Assembly: GCA_038521825.1 (NCBI GenBank)
Contig: JBCBKL010000041.1
Span: forward strand, 1 to 19,654
DNA from: JBCBKL01 sp038521825
GTDB taxonomy: Bacteria; Pseudomonadota; Alphaproteobacteria; Rhodobacterales; Rhodobacteraceae
Length of the DNA: 19,654 nucleotides
Direction: 5' to 3'
Shown here: positions 6,587 to 17,704 of the stretch, one piece after another
Position numbering within the stretch: the first letter of the stretch is position 1
How the letters are laid out: the number at the start of each line of letters is the position of its first letter
Translations under genes and position numbers: made by a program
The notes under the pieces: model-generated
What the model was told of the DNA's origin: nothing
The model's input: the letters and a program-made list of their open reading frames with translations, nothing else
Database searches by the model: none

Positions 6587-8625
6587 CGGCAAGTCTGATC
6601 TTTGACCCTTTGCTGCCATGGGTGCTAATCGCCATCCTCGCGGTGGCGGTGGTAACGGGTGTGGCACTTGCCGCAGTCCGAGGTCTGAGCGGCTGGGCCC
6701 TACGCGGGATCGCCGGCCTCATCGTGGTCATCGCGCTGACTGGGCCCACATATCAGGAAGAAGATCGCGCGCCACTGTCAGATATCGTGCTGCTGGTTGA
6801 GGATAAGAGCGCGTCGCAGCGCCTGTCGGACCGTGAGGAGCAAACTGCAAACGCCGCGGATGAGATCGCAGCGCGGATCGCGGCGCGGGAAGGCACCGAG
6901 CTGCGCCGTCTGACGGTCCGCGACGGTCAGGACGACAGCGGGACCCAATTAATGGGGGTGATTGCGGATGCGCTGGCCGAAGAACCGCGCGCCCGGGTTT
7001 CCGGGATCATCGCCCTGAGCGACGGGCAGGTTCATGATGCAGAAGATCCGGTCGAGTTGCCCGCACCGCTGCATCTTTTGCTTTCGGGACGGGATACCGA
7101 TTGGGACAGACGGCTTATCGTTCGAAACGCGCCAGCCTTTGCGATCATTGATGAACCCGTGACGCTCACGATACGTGTCGAAGACCGCGGGGCGGCGCCG
7201 CCTGATGCGGTCATGGTGCCCCTTCAGATATCGGTCGACGGTGGCGCGCCGCTTGGATTCAACGTTCGTATCGGTGAGGACATCGAGCTGCCGCTGACCT
7301 TACCCCATGGCGGTCGCAACGTGATACAGTTCACTGTTCCGACCGAAGACGGCGAGCTGACCGATCGCAATAACACCGCGCTTATCCAGATGAACGGAGT
7401 GAGGGACCGCCTGCGCGTTCTTCTGGTGTCGGGCGAGCCGCATGCCGGTGGCCGGACCTGGCGGAACCTGCTGAAATCCGACAGCTCGGTCGACCTTGTT
7501 CACTTTACCATCCTTCGACCTCCCGAAAAGCAGGATGGCGTGCCCGTCGACGAACTTAGCCTAATCGCATTTCCAACCCGCGAGCTTTTCCTTGAAAAGA
7601 TCCATGATTTCGACCTGATCATTTTCGATCGCTACAAACGGCGCGGGATCCTGCCCGCGATTTATCTGGACAACGTGGCAAACTACATCCGCGAGGGCGG
7701 AGCGGTTCTGGTTGCAGCAGGCCCGGATTTTGCCGGGGCCGACAGCCTCTACCGTTCGCCACTAGGCGAGGTTGTACCGGCGCAGCCGACAGCGCGGGTT
7801 CTGGAAGAAGCCTATCGGCCGATCGTCTCCGAAATCGGCGAGCGGCATCCCGTTACAACGGATTTGCCAGCCGCCGGAGACTGGGGTCGCTGGCTTCGGC
7901 AGATCGATGTTGATGCCACCTCGGGCACTGCTGTTATGACCGGTCTGGATGACCGCCCACTATTGATCCTCGACCGGGTTGAGGAGGGGCGGGTGGCGCT
8001 GCTGGCGTCGGATCATGCCTGGCTTTGGGGGCGTGGCTATGAGGGTGGCGGGCCCCAGCTCGAATTGCTTCGCCGTTTGGCGCATTGGATGATGAAAGAA
8101 CCCGAGCTTGAGGAAGAAGCGCTGACCGCGTCGGCTAGCGGGCAGACCATGCGGATCGTGCGCCGCACTCTCGGCGACTCGGTACCACCGGTCACGATCA
8201 CAGGACCGGACGGAACGGTCACCGAGCTTGCGCTTGAAAACACCGCGCCGGGGCAATTCGAGACAACGTTCGAAGGGCCGGAGATTGGTCTTTATCGCCT
8301 TGTCAATGGTGATCAGACCACCGTCATCGGCCTTGGTCCGGCAGCGCCCCGCGAGTTTGAGGAAACGATAGCAACCGGTGACGTCCTTGCTGATCTTGTC
8401 GGCCAGACGCGGGGTGGTATCATTCGGCTTGAGGACGGGCTGCCAAGCATTCGGAGTGTCCGCGAGGGACGCCCGTCTGCGGGACGCGGCTGGATAGGAC
8501 TGGTCGAGCGAAACGCATACGAAACCAGTGATGTCCGCCAGATGGCGCTGTTGCCCCCATGGCTGGTTCTGCTGCTCGCGGCGGGCTTCATAATCGGAGC
8601 ATGGCTGCGCGAAGGCCGCCGCTGA
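6583..8625 (+). CDS. membrane protein with VWA-like and amidotransferase-like regions, last gene of the MoxR operon
   Basis: This 680-residue protein has two N-terminal membrane segments (about residues 10-31 and 38-54) and one at the C-terminus (about 656-674), so most of the chain is a single large domain block on one face of the membrane. Right after TM2 comes a VWA-like strand, DIVLLVEDKSAS, in which the DxSxS MIDAS motif is complete (D74, S76, S78), and a second conserved ALSDGQ (D147). Residues near 270-400 (LRVLLVSGEP...FDLIIFDRY...YIREGGAVLVAAGP) look like a class I glutamine-amidotransferase fold, but no nucleophile Cys is present, so it is probably non-catalytic. It begins inside the DUF4159 stop codon (ATGA). 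The product is usually annotated as hypothetical in this operon; it is probably the third VWA-like partner of MoxR. Confidence 0.88.
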   Translation: MTASLIFDPLLPWVLIAILAVAVVTGVALAAVRGLSGWALRGIAGLIVVIALTGPTYQEEDRAPLSDIVLLVEDKSASQRLSDREEQTANAADEIAARIAAREGTELRRLTVRDGQDDSGTQLMGVIADALAEEPRARVSGIIALSDGQVHDAEDPVELPAPLHLLLSGRDTDWDRRLIVRNAPAFAIIDEPVTLTIRVEDRGAAPPDAVMVPLQISVDGGAPLGFNVRIGEDIELPLTLPHGGRNVIQFTVPTEDGELTDRNNTALIQMNGVRDRLRVLLVSGEPHAGGRTWRNLLKSDSSVDLVHFTILRPPEKQDGVPVDELSLIAFPTRELFLEKIHDFDLIIFDRYKRRGILPAIYLDNVANYIREGGAVLVAAGPDFAGADSLYRSPLGEVVPAQPTARVLEEAYRPIVSEIGERHPVTTDLPAAGDWGRWLRQIDVDATSGTAVMTGLDDRPLLILDRVEEGRVALLASDHAWLWGRGYEGGGPQLELLRRLAHWMMKEPELEEEALTASASGQTMRIVRRTLGDSVPPVTITGPDGTVTELALENTAPGQFETTFEGPEIGLYRLVNGDQTTVIGLGPAAPREFEETIATGDVLADLVGQTRGGIIRLEDGLPSIRSVREGRPSAGRGWIGLVERNAYETSDVRQMALLPPWLVLLLAAGFIIGAWLREGRR

Positions 8626-8711
8626 GCCCTCAGTTTCGCCGTCATTTAAGACTATCTTCACGCTGATCATGAAATACCCGATTCCGTACATCTGTCGCGG
8701 AGCGGTATGGA

Positions 8712-11213
<2,502 letters not shown>

Positions 11214-11230
11214 CATCGTTAGATTGGCGA

Positions 11231-12025
11231 CTAGGCCGCTTCTGATCCGGTGCCGGTTTGACCATAGGGCCGCGTGAAAACCGGTCTTCCCTCACCTGAC
11301 AAGTCTTCCCGGAAGCGATAGCCACATAAGTCAAACTCACTCAGCGCATCGGCAGACCGTATCTTGTTCTGAACGACAAAACGGGCCATCGCCCCTCTCG
11401 CCCTTTTGGCAAAAAAGCTGACGATCTTTGGCTCGTCGCCCTTTTCCTCCATAAAGACCGGCGTGATAACGCGTAGCTTGAGCGCTTTGGGTGCGACGGC
11501 GCCAAAATACTCCTGGCTTGCGCAATTCAGAAGCGTATCGGTCTCAACCGAGGCCGCCTGCTGGTTCAAGGTTCTCGACAACTGATCCCGCCAATAATCA
11601 TACAGTGACTGGCCGCGGCGCGTCTTGAGCCTCGATCCCATCTCGAGCCTGTAGGGCTGAATGCCGTCCAGGGGCCGCAGAAGACCATAGAGACCGGAAA
11701 GTATCCTGAGATGATCCTGGGCATATGCCACGTCATCGTCATCCAGACTGGCCGCATCGAGGCCCTGATAGGTATCGCCTGCAAAAGCATAGAGGGCGGG
11801 GCGCAGGTGCTGTTCAGCGGGATCTGCAGCAAAGCTCTGGAACCGGTCGCGGTTCAGGCGGGCAAGATCGTCGGACAAACCCATAAGGCCTTTCAACTGG
11901 CCAAGCGTCAGATTGCGAGCGGTTCTTGCGAGCCGCGCCGCGTCTCCGACCATCTCGGGCTTGGTCATGACCTCGGGACGCTCGTTCCAATCGAGCCGCT
12001 TTGCGGGTGAAATAACAACGAGCAT
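11231..12025 (-). CDS. yaaA: peroxide stress protein YaaA (UPF0246/DUF328)
   Basis: This 264-residue protein aligns by eye over its full length with E. coli YaaA (258 residues): MLVVISPAKRLDW at the start, DHLRILSGLYGLLRPLDGIQPYRLEMGSRL in the middle, the NCASQEYF segment, and PVFMEEKGDEPKIVSFFAKRARGAMARFV near the end. In E. coli YaaA is induced by OxyR during hydrogen peroxide stress and lowers unincorporated intracellular iron, limiting Fenton damage to DNA; it also has DNA-binding ability. A strong AGGAGGGG lies just upstream of the start. It follows recQ by 34 bp on the same strand, so the two are probably co-transcribed, which joins iron/peroxide protection with recombinational repair. 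No OxyR site was identified by eye. Confidence 0.95.
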   Translation of the reverse strand: MLVVISPAKRLDWNERPEVMTKPEMVGDAARLARTARNLTLGQLKGLMGLSDDLARLNRDRFQSFAADPAEQHLRPALYAFAGDTYQGLDAASLDDDDVAYAQDHLRILSGLYGLLRPLDGIQPYRLEMGSRLKTRRGQSLYDYWRDQLSRTLNQQAASVETDTLLNCASQEYFGAVAPKALKLRVITPVFMEEKGDEPKIVSFFAKRARGAMARFVVQNKIRSADALSEFDLCGYRFREDLSGEGRPVFTRPYGQTGTGSEAA

Positions 12026-12059
12026 TGATCCCCTCCTGCCAAATCTTGTTGCTCACGAA

Positions 12060-14099
12060 CTAGTTCGCGGCCCTCAGAACGTCCAGGAAGGCCGCGCCAA
12101 AACGTTCAGCCCGCTTATCGCCCAACAAGCGCGACATCGCGGCCTCGGTATCGGGACGAACCTGGGCGACCTTTGCCAGCAGCGAGGCCGAGCAACTAAG
12201 CGGTTTGTCAAACCCACCGGGTCCGCGCGCAAGCTGTGCCTGAACTTCCAGCAATTTGTCGTAAAGCGATCCTGCCGCTTTCCCTGCAAGGCTGCGCCGT
12301 TGCGGATGAACCCGCGGCGCCTCGCCCGCGATGACAGCCAAAAACGCGTCGCCATAGGTCTTCAGCTTTTTTGCGCCAATTCCGTTGACCGTGGCCAATT
12401 GATCAAGCGTCTGGGGACGTTTCTGTGCCATTTCGATCAGCGTACGGTCATTGAAGATCACATAGGCCGGTACCCGCGCTTCTTCGGCCAGCGCGCGTCG
12501 CTTGGCTTTCAGTGTTGAAAGCAATGGCGCATCCTCTTCCGATACTTGTGTACGGACCACGGGCTGGCGTGCTGCCGTCTGGATCGTGTCTTTGCGCAAC
12601 ATGATCCCCTGCTGATCCCGAAGGATCGGCAGTGCTTTGTCGGTCAAGCGCAACGCCCCATGGCGTGTCGGATCGGGCCGGACCAGATCATGCCCCATCA
12701 TCTGGCGAAAGACGGCCTGCCATTCCCGACGATCCAGATCCTGCCCAACCCCAAAGGTCGGCAGTGTGTGGTGACCGTTCTGACGCACCTTGTCAGTTTG
12801 GGCACCGCACAGGATGTCAGTCAGGTGACCCGCCCCGAATGTTTCGTTGGTTCGCAAAATCGCCGAAAGCGCCTTGCGTACCGCGGTTGTGCCATCGAAC
12901 CGTTCGGGTGGTGACTGGCAGACGTCACAGTTTCCGCAATCGGTGTCGTCGTCGCCAAAGTAGGACAACAACGCGGTTCGTCGGCATGCCAGCGTTTCCG
13001 CAATGCCGAGCAAGGCGTTCAACCGTACGTGATCCGCCGCGCGCCGGTCAGGCGGCGCTGCGCTTTCGTCAATTTGCAGGCGGCGCAAACGAATGTCTTC
13101 GGGCCCGAACAGCGTAAGGGCCTCGGCCGGATCGCCATCCCGGCCGGCCCGTCCGATTTCCTGATAGTAGGCCTCCACCGATTTCGGCAGGTCGGCGTGG
13201 GCCACCCAACGGATATCCGGTTTGTCGATACCCATTCCAAACGCCACCGTCGCAACAACGATCAGCCCGTCTTCTTGCTGAAAACGCCGCTCGGTCGCTC
13301 TCCTGGCGTCGCGATCCATGCCGCCATGGTAACAGCAGGCGTTATGACCGGCCTCTCTGAGTGCGGCGGCCAGTGTCTCGGTCTTGGCTCGCGTGCCGCA
13401 ATAGACGATCCCCGACTGACCGCGTCGTGCCTGCGCAATCCCGAGGATCTGCTTTCGTGGCTGATCTTTTGCTGCAAATGACAGATGGATGTTGGGGCGA
13501 TCAAAGCCGCGCAGGAACCGCGTAGGATCGGCTCCACCAAAGAGTTTGGCGACGATTTCGTCTCGGCTTTCGGCGTCAGCGGTTGCTGTAAACGCGGCAA
13601 GAGGTACTCCAATCGCCGATTTGAGCGTGCCGATCCGCAGGTAGTCGGGTCTGAAGTCGTGGCCCCATTGACTGACGCAATGCGCCTCGTCCACGGCAAT
13701 GAGGGATACGTTGGACTGCCGCAGCATCGTGATCAGGCCGGATGCTCCCAGACGCTCGGGGGCGAGATAAAGGAGCTTGAGCGTGCCATCGCGCAGGGAT
13801 GACAGAACCGCATCATTCTCGGCTTCGGAGTTACCTGAAGTCAGGGCACCTGCAGCAACACCTGCGGCCCGAAGTGAATGAACCTGATCCCGCATCAGTG
13901 CGATGAGCGGAGAAACGACCAGCGTCAGACCCTCACGGATAAGGGCGGGCAGCTGATAGCAAAGGGACTTGCCACCGCCCGTTGGCATGATCGCCAAAAC
14001 GTCCTGTCCGGCGGCCACGGCCTCGACGATCTCTTGCTGGCCGGGGCGAAAATCGTCAAATCCAAAAACGTCGCGCAGCAACGTCGTTGCGTCGTTCAT
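12060..14099 (-). CDS. recQ: ATP-dependent DNA helicase RecQ
   Basis: The protein has 679 residues with full RecQ architecture. Helicase motifs: motif 0 FRPGQQEIV, Walker A MPTGGGKS (38-45), DEAH (137-140) followed by the aromatic-rich loop CVSQWGHDFRPDY, motif III FTATA (170-174), and motif VI QEIGRAGRDG (313-322, arginine finger). The RQC zinc site uses C372, C388, C391 and C394. A winged-helix region follows, then a C-terminal HRDC domain (about 525-605, VPAYVIFNDRTLIEMA...VNGIGAKKLKTYG), and a further basic tail of about 80 residues. RecQ unwinds DNA 3'-5' to process stalled forks and initiate RecF-pathway recombination. Its length is slightly above the E. coli enzyme (about 610) because of that tail. 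It is upstream of yaaA in a presumed two-gene unit; its start has only a weak ribosome-binding sequence (AGGCGAACC). Confidence 0.97.
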   Translation of the reverse strand: MNDATTLLRDVFGFDDFRPGQQEIVEAVAAGQDVLAIMPTGGGKSLCYQLPALIREGLTLVVSPLIALMRDQVHSLRAAGVAAGALTSGNSEAENDAVLSSLRDGTLKLLYLAPERLGASGLITMLRQSNVSLIAVDEAHCVSQWGHDFRPDYLRIGTLKSAIGVPLAAFTATADAESRDEIVAKLFGGADPTRFLRGFDRPNIHLSFAAKDQPRKQILGIAQARRGQSGIVYCGTRAKTETLAAALREAGHNACCYHGGMDRDARRATERRFQQEDGLIVVATVAFGMGIDKPDIRWVAHADLPKSVEAYYQEIGRAGRDGDPAEALTLFGPEDIRLRRLQIDESAAPPDRRAADHVRLNALLGIAETLACRRTALLSYFGDDDTDCGNCDVCQSPPERFDGTTAVRKALSAILRTNETFGAGHLTDILCGAQTDKVRQNGHHTLPTFGVGQDLDRREWQAVFRQMMGHDLVRPDPTRHGALRLTDKALPILRDQQGIMLRKDTIQTAARQPVVRTQVSEEDAPLLSTLKAKRRALAEEARVPAYVIFNDRTLIEMAQKRPQTLDQLATVNGIGAKKLKTYGDAFLAVIAGEAPRVHPQRRSLAGKAAGSLYDKLLEVQAQLARGPGGFDKPLSCSASLLAKVAQVRPDTEAAMSRLLGDKRAERFGAAFLDVLRAAN

Positions 14100-14174
14100 G
14101 AGGTTCGCCTGTTTGTGTCGTCTGCTCGTTAACTACAGACTCACACACTGCCAAAGCATGAACAAGCGTTTTTG

Positions 14175-14462
14175 CTAGACGAAAGCGCCAGCGTTGTTGG
14201 CAAGGATGATGCGCAGGATCGCCACGCCCAAAAGAACGACAAGCGGTGCGAGATCGATGCCGGACATCGGTGGCAGGATACGACGCACGGGACCGTAAAG
14301 CGGCTCCATCAATCGGGTCAGCCCATTCCAGATTTGAGATACCAGCGGCTGGTAGGGATTGAGCACCTGGAACTGGATCAGCCAGCTCATGATCACATGG
14401 GCGATGATGAAGAACCAAACGACATCCAGTAGCAATGTCAGGATCATATAGAGCGATTGCAT
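14175..14462 (-). CDS. YggT family membrane protein
   Basis: The 95-residue product carries one YggT domain: an N-terminal hydrophobic segment (about residues 5-27, ILTLLLDVVWFFIIAHVIMSW), the conserved loop NPYQPLVSQIWNGLTRLMEPLYGPVRRILPPMSGIDLAPLVV, and a second hydrophobic segment (about 72-88). The P-x-R-R-x-[IL]-P-P signature of the loop is present. Proteins of this family are small inner-membrane proteins linked to osmotic tolerance and, in some bacteria, to envelope or division processes; the molecular role is not settled. E. coli YggT has two such repeats, whereas this is the single-repeat form. A good Shine-Dalgarno (GGAAGGG) lies before the ATG at 14460-14462. It is divergent from the MFS gene, sharing a 150-bp upstream region. 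Confidence 0.92.
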   Translation of the reverse strand: MQSLYMILTLLLDVVWFFIIAHVIMSWLIQFQVLNPYQPLVSQIWNGLTRLMEPLYGPVRRILPPMSGIDLAPLVVLLGVAILRIILANNAGAFV

Positions 14463-14612
14463 AAGGGTCCCTTCCTTGGTGGTCGTTTACCTAGAACGCG
14501 GGGACGCCGCCCGCAAGAGACGGTGTCGGAGCAGGTTATTGCCGGGATTCCACACCTTGCGTCATGGCCGCGGGCCTGTTTCAACTTTCTTAACAAGAAG
14601 GGTGGGCGGAGA

Positions 14613-16013
14613 ATGGTGGACCTTGCAGGCGATGTCACCGGGATACCGGTCCGGAAACGGATCTGGGGCTGGTACTTTTTCGATTGGGCCAGTCAGCCCT
14701 ATAGCACGCTGCTTTTGACCTTTATCTTCGGGCCCTACTTCGCACAGGTTGCGGCCGGTCAGATGGTGGCGGCGGGCGCGGATCCTGAGGTGGCACGGGC
14801 CAATGCGCAAGCTTATTGGGGGTACGGCCTGACCGCTGCCGGGATTGTAATCGCCTTACTCGCGCCGATCCTGGGCGCTGTTTCCGACAACACCGGAAGA
14901 CGGATGCCGTGGGTGCGGCTCTTTTCCGCGCTCTATATCGTCGGCGCTGCCGGTCTGTGGTGGACTGCCCCCGCAGACTTTTCCGTCATCTGGGCGTTGG
15001 TGTTCTTCGGCATCGGCATGATCGGGATGGAGTTCGCCACAATCTTCACCAATGCGTTCCTGCCCAGCCTTGCCGACAAGGAGGAATCCGGTCGCATATC
15101 CGGAGATGGTTGGGCATTCGGCTATCTCGGCGGCGTCGCAGCACTCGTTATCATGCTTGCTTTCTTTCAGGCTACAGACTTTGGAAAGACAATTGCGGGG
15201 TTCGATCCCCTTTTTGGCCTCAGTACCGAGACACGGGCCGACACTCGTGTCGTCGGACCATTCACCGCGCTTTGGTACGTGGTCTTCATGGTGCCGTTCT
15301 TTCTCTATGTGCGCGATATACCGGTCGTAGCATCGGGTTCGCGCGGCCTATCCGACAGCCTTCGAGAGCTCTTGGGCACGATCAAATCCCTACCAAAACG
15401 GCGGTCGTTTTTTGCCTATCTCGGGTCGTCGATGCTGTACCGTGATGCGCTGAATGGGCTTTACACGTTCGGTGGTATCTATGCGCTCGGCGTCTTGGGA
15501 TGGTCCATCGTCCAAGTGGGCATTTTTGGCATCATCGGGGCCATCAGCGGTGCCGCGTTCTGCGTCGTCGGTGGGCGGCTTGACCGCGCCTTTGGACCCA
15601 AGCCGGTCATTGTCGGTTCATGCGTTGTTCTGATGTTGACCGCGGCCTTTATCATCTCACTGACGCCAACATCCATCATCGGCATCCCAGTGGTCGCTGG
15701 TTCATCACTGCCCGATACAATGTTCTTTGTCGCGGGTGCGCTGGTTGGCGGTGCAGGCGGAACGTTACAGTCTTCATCACGCAACATGCTGACCCGGCAG
15801 GGCAAGGCCGAGCGGATGACCGAAGCTTTCGGGCTTTACGCGCTATCGGGAAAAGCGACCACATTTCTTGCGCCGCTGCTGATCGGTGTGACCAGTCAAA
15901 TGACAGGCAGTCAGCGACTTGGCGTTTTGCCCCTTGTTGTGCTTTTCCTTTTGGGTCTGATCTTGCTACTCTGGGTTAAGGCAGATGGAGATACGGGCGA
16001 GGGCACATCATGA
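14613..16013 (+). CDS. MFS transporter, UMF1 (Atg22-like) family
   Basis: The start at 14613 is chosen because GGGCGGAG lies just upstream and the protein then begins MVDLAGDVTG..KRIWGWYFFDWASQPY, the family's usual N-terminus. An earlier in-frame ATG at 14457 overlaps the divergent yggT start and adds 52 low-hydrophobicity residues with no family match. The resulting 466-residue protein has about 12 hydrophobic segments. The N-terminal WYFFDWASQPYSTLLLTFIFGPYFA and the cytoplasmic loop SDNTGRRMPWV (between TM2 and TM3) are typical of UMF1 transporters, named after the Atg22-like vacuolar effluxers. The substrate is unknown. Its stop overlaps the mepA ATG (ATGA at 16010-16013), so they form an operon. 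Confidence 0.9.
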   Translation: MVDLAGDVTGIPVRKRIWGWYFFDWASQPYSTLLLTFIFGPYFAQVAAGQMVAAGADPEVARANAQAYWGYGLTAAGIVIALLAPILGAVSDNTGRRMPWVRLFSALYIVGAAGLWWTAPADFSVIWALVFFGIGMIGMEFATIFTNAFLPSLADKEESGRISGDGWAFGYLGGVAALVIMLAFFQATDFGKTIAGFDPLFGLSTETRADTRVVGPFTALWYVVFMVPFFLYVRDIPVVASGSRGLSDSLRELLGTIKSLPKRRSFFAYLGSSMLYRDALNGLYTFGGIYALGVLGWSIVQVGIFGIIGAISGAAFCVVGGRLDRAFGPKPVIVGSCVVLMLTAAFIISLTPTSIIGIPVVAGSSLPDTMFFVAGALVGGAGGTLQSSSRNMLTRQGKAERMTEAFGLYALSGKATTFLAPLLIGVTSQMTGSQRLGVLPLVVLFLLGLILLLWVKADGDTGEGTS

Positions 16014-16867
16014 GGTTGTTCTTCATTCTCGCGTGGCTGTTGGCAGGCTTATCTAGCGTTCAGGCTCAGCCGCTGGCCAAAGAATTGTTTGGCGCCAAAG
16101 CGCGGGGATCAGTGCAATCCCCGGCCCCCTTCGGCGGCTATGCAAAGGGCTGCATCGCCGGAGCTGTCGAACTGCTGGAAACCGGGCCGACTTGGCAGGC
16201 CATGCGTCTCAGCCGAAATCGGAATTGGGGCCACCCTGAAACCATCGACTTTATCGAGGATCTATCGGGTTTTGCATCACGGCAGCGCGGTTGGAACGGG
16301 CTTTACATCGGCGATATTAGCCAACCGCGCGGCGGGCCAATGTTGACCGGACATCGCAGCCACCAAATCGGGCTTGATATCGATATCTGGATGCGGCCTG
16401 CTAACGATCTGTCGCTCAGTGCACGTGCCCGCGAGAACATCTCATCGATTTCCATGCGCCGGGCCAAGGGTGCTTATGTCAATGGCAGCTGGACGCGCGC
16501 CCATCACAAGATCATTCGCGCCGCCGCCAAGGATCGGCGCACAGCTCGCATCTTTGTGTTTCCGGGCGCCAAGGTTCAGATGTGCGAAGATGAAACCGGC
16601 AACCGTGACTGGCTGCGAAAAGTTCGCCCGTGGTGGGGGCATCACTATCATTTTCACGTCCGGTTGGCCTGTCCCCGCGGCGCGCGGGGCTGCGTGAACC
16701 AGGCACCGCCACCCGCTGGCGACGGCTGCGCGGAAGCGCGCCGCTGGGTGCGCGACATTCTGAATCCGCCGCCGCCCGCTCCGAAGCCGGCGAAACCGGT
16801 CAAAAGGCGCGAATACGTTCTAGCGGATCTACCCCAGCAATGCTCTGGCGTCTTGCAGTCGCGCTAG
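16010..16867 (+). CDS. mepA: penicillin-insensitive murein endopeptidase MepA
   Basis: This is a 285-residue secreted LAS-type zinc peptidase. The signal peptide is residues 1-19 or so (MRLFFILAWLLAGLSSVQA, cut before QPLAK). The metal site is visible: GHRSHQIGLDIDIWMRP, with H118 and D125 in the HxxxxxxD spacing, and the distal histidine cluster WWGHHYHFHVRL (H214/H216). CEDETGNRDWLRKVRPWWG is typical of MepA. In E. coli MepA cleaves D-Ala-meso-DAP cross-links in periplasmic peptidoglycan and is resistant to penicillin. The C-terminus (about 250-285) is Pro/Lys-rich and may be a flexible tether. It lies between the MFS gene (4-bp overlap) and the phytase-like gene, which starts 28 bp inside its 3' end, so the three are translationally linked. 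Confidence 0.95.
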   Translation: MRLFFILAWLLAGLSSVQAQPLAKELFGAKARGSVQSPAPFGGYAKGCIAGAVELLETGPTWQAMRLSRNRNWGHPETIDFIEDLSGFASRQRGWNGLYIGDISQPRGGPMLTGHRSHQIGLDIDIWMRPANDLSLSARARENISSISMRRAKGAYVNGSWTRAHHKIIRAAAKDRRTARIFVFPGAKVQMCEDETGNRDWLRKVRPWWGHHYHFHVRLACPRGARGCVNQAPPPAGDGCAEARRWVRDILNPPPPAPKPAKPVKRREYVLADLPQQCSGVLQSR

Positions 16868-17679
16868 TTTTGCCCTCGCAGCTGGCGCTGGCGGAGGGCG
16901 GCGCAGTGCTCAGCCAGGTGCTCCAGCTGCCTGGCGGCGGCAACCGCGCCTTTAACGGCATCTCTGGGATCGAAGTCGATGCTTATGGGCGCTGGGCAAT
17001 CGCATTGAACGATAAGGGCTGGCTGTTTGAACTTCAGCTCACCAGAGATGAAAACGATGATCTGCGCGCCGCGACGGCCAAAAGAATCGAGTGGCCGCGT
17101 CCGGGCGGCGACTCCGAGGGTGTGGCGATCGCACCCGATGGCACGCTATACGTCTCGCACGAAGGTCCTGCGTCTCTCGTCAAGCTGATGAATTATCGGT
17201 TCCACTGCGTGGCGAGCCATGAAGACTTTGCCATGTTGGGCTCTAATCGATCGCTGGAAGCGTTGGCGATCTCACCTGCCGGTGATGCCTACGTGGTCCC
17301 CGAGCGGCCGCTGGCTCATGCCAGCACGTTGCGGGTGTATCGGTATCGCAACGGGGTCTGGGATGTCTCACGCGAACTGCCGATAGATGAAGCATATTAC
17401 CCGGTCGGGGCGGACTTCGGCCCTGATGGACTATTGTATCTCTTGGAACGGGCAGCATCGCCACTGGGTTTTCGCAGTCGGATCCGCCGGTTTGACCCCG
17501 AGGTTTCCGATGGCCCTGTTATGCCTGTGCTGGAAACCCGCCTTGGTTTGCACGATAACCTTGAGGGCATCTCTGTATGGAAGGATGGTCAAGGTCAGAC
17601 GAGGATCACCATGGTGTCGGACAACAACTTCCTCCGGATTCAGCACCGCGAAATCGTTGAGTATGTCCTGAACGATTAG
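16840..17679 (+). CDS. secreted esterase-like phytase-domain protein
   Basis: The start at 16840 gives 279 residues and a proper signal peptide (MLWRLAVALVLPSQLALA, then EGG). The frame is open further upstream, to an ATG at 16630, but that extension lies inside mepA and is Arg/Ser-rich without hydrophobic core, so it is rejected. The mature protein shows the pattern of the esterase-like activity of phytase family (beta-propeller type): NGISGIEVDAYGRWAIALNDKGWLFEL, DSEGVAIAPDGTLYVSHEG, LEALAISPAGDAYVVPE, ADFGPDGLLYLLERA, and DNLEGISVWKDGQGQTRITMVSDNNF near the end. The conserved acidic residues of those blades presumably bind metal. The substrate is not predictable. It overlaps mepA by 28 bp and has no strong ribosome-binding site, so re-initiation from mepA is probable. 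Confidence 0.87.
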   Translation: MLWRLAVALVLPSQLALAEGGAVLSQVLQLPGGGNRAFNGISGIEVDAYGRWAIALNDKGWLFELQLTRDENDDLRAATAKRIEWPRPGGDSEGVAIAPDGTLYVSHEGPASLVKLMNYRFHCVASHEDFAMLGSNRSLEALAISPAGDAYVVPERPLAHASTLRVYRYRNGVWDVSRELPIDEAYYPVGADFGPDGLLYLLERAASPLGFRSRIRRFDPEVSDGPVMPVLETRLGLHDNLEGISVWKDGQGQTRITMVSDNNFLRIQHREIVEYVLND

Positions 17680-17704
17680 GTTGAATGTCTGCTTAGAGGT
17701 CACT

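Noticed and set aside
14457..14612. 52-codon N-terminal extension of the MFS transporter
   Set aside because: It overlaps the yggT start, is not transporter-like, and the ATG at 14613 has a good SD and the family's usual N-terminus.
16630..16839. 70-codon extension of the phytase-like protein inside mepA
   Set aside because: It would bury the signal peptide that starts at 16840 and is composed of Arg/Ser/Gly-rich shadow sequence.
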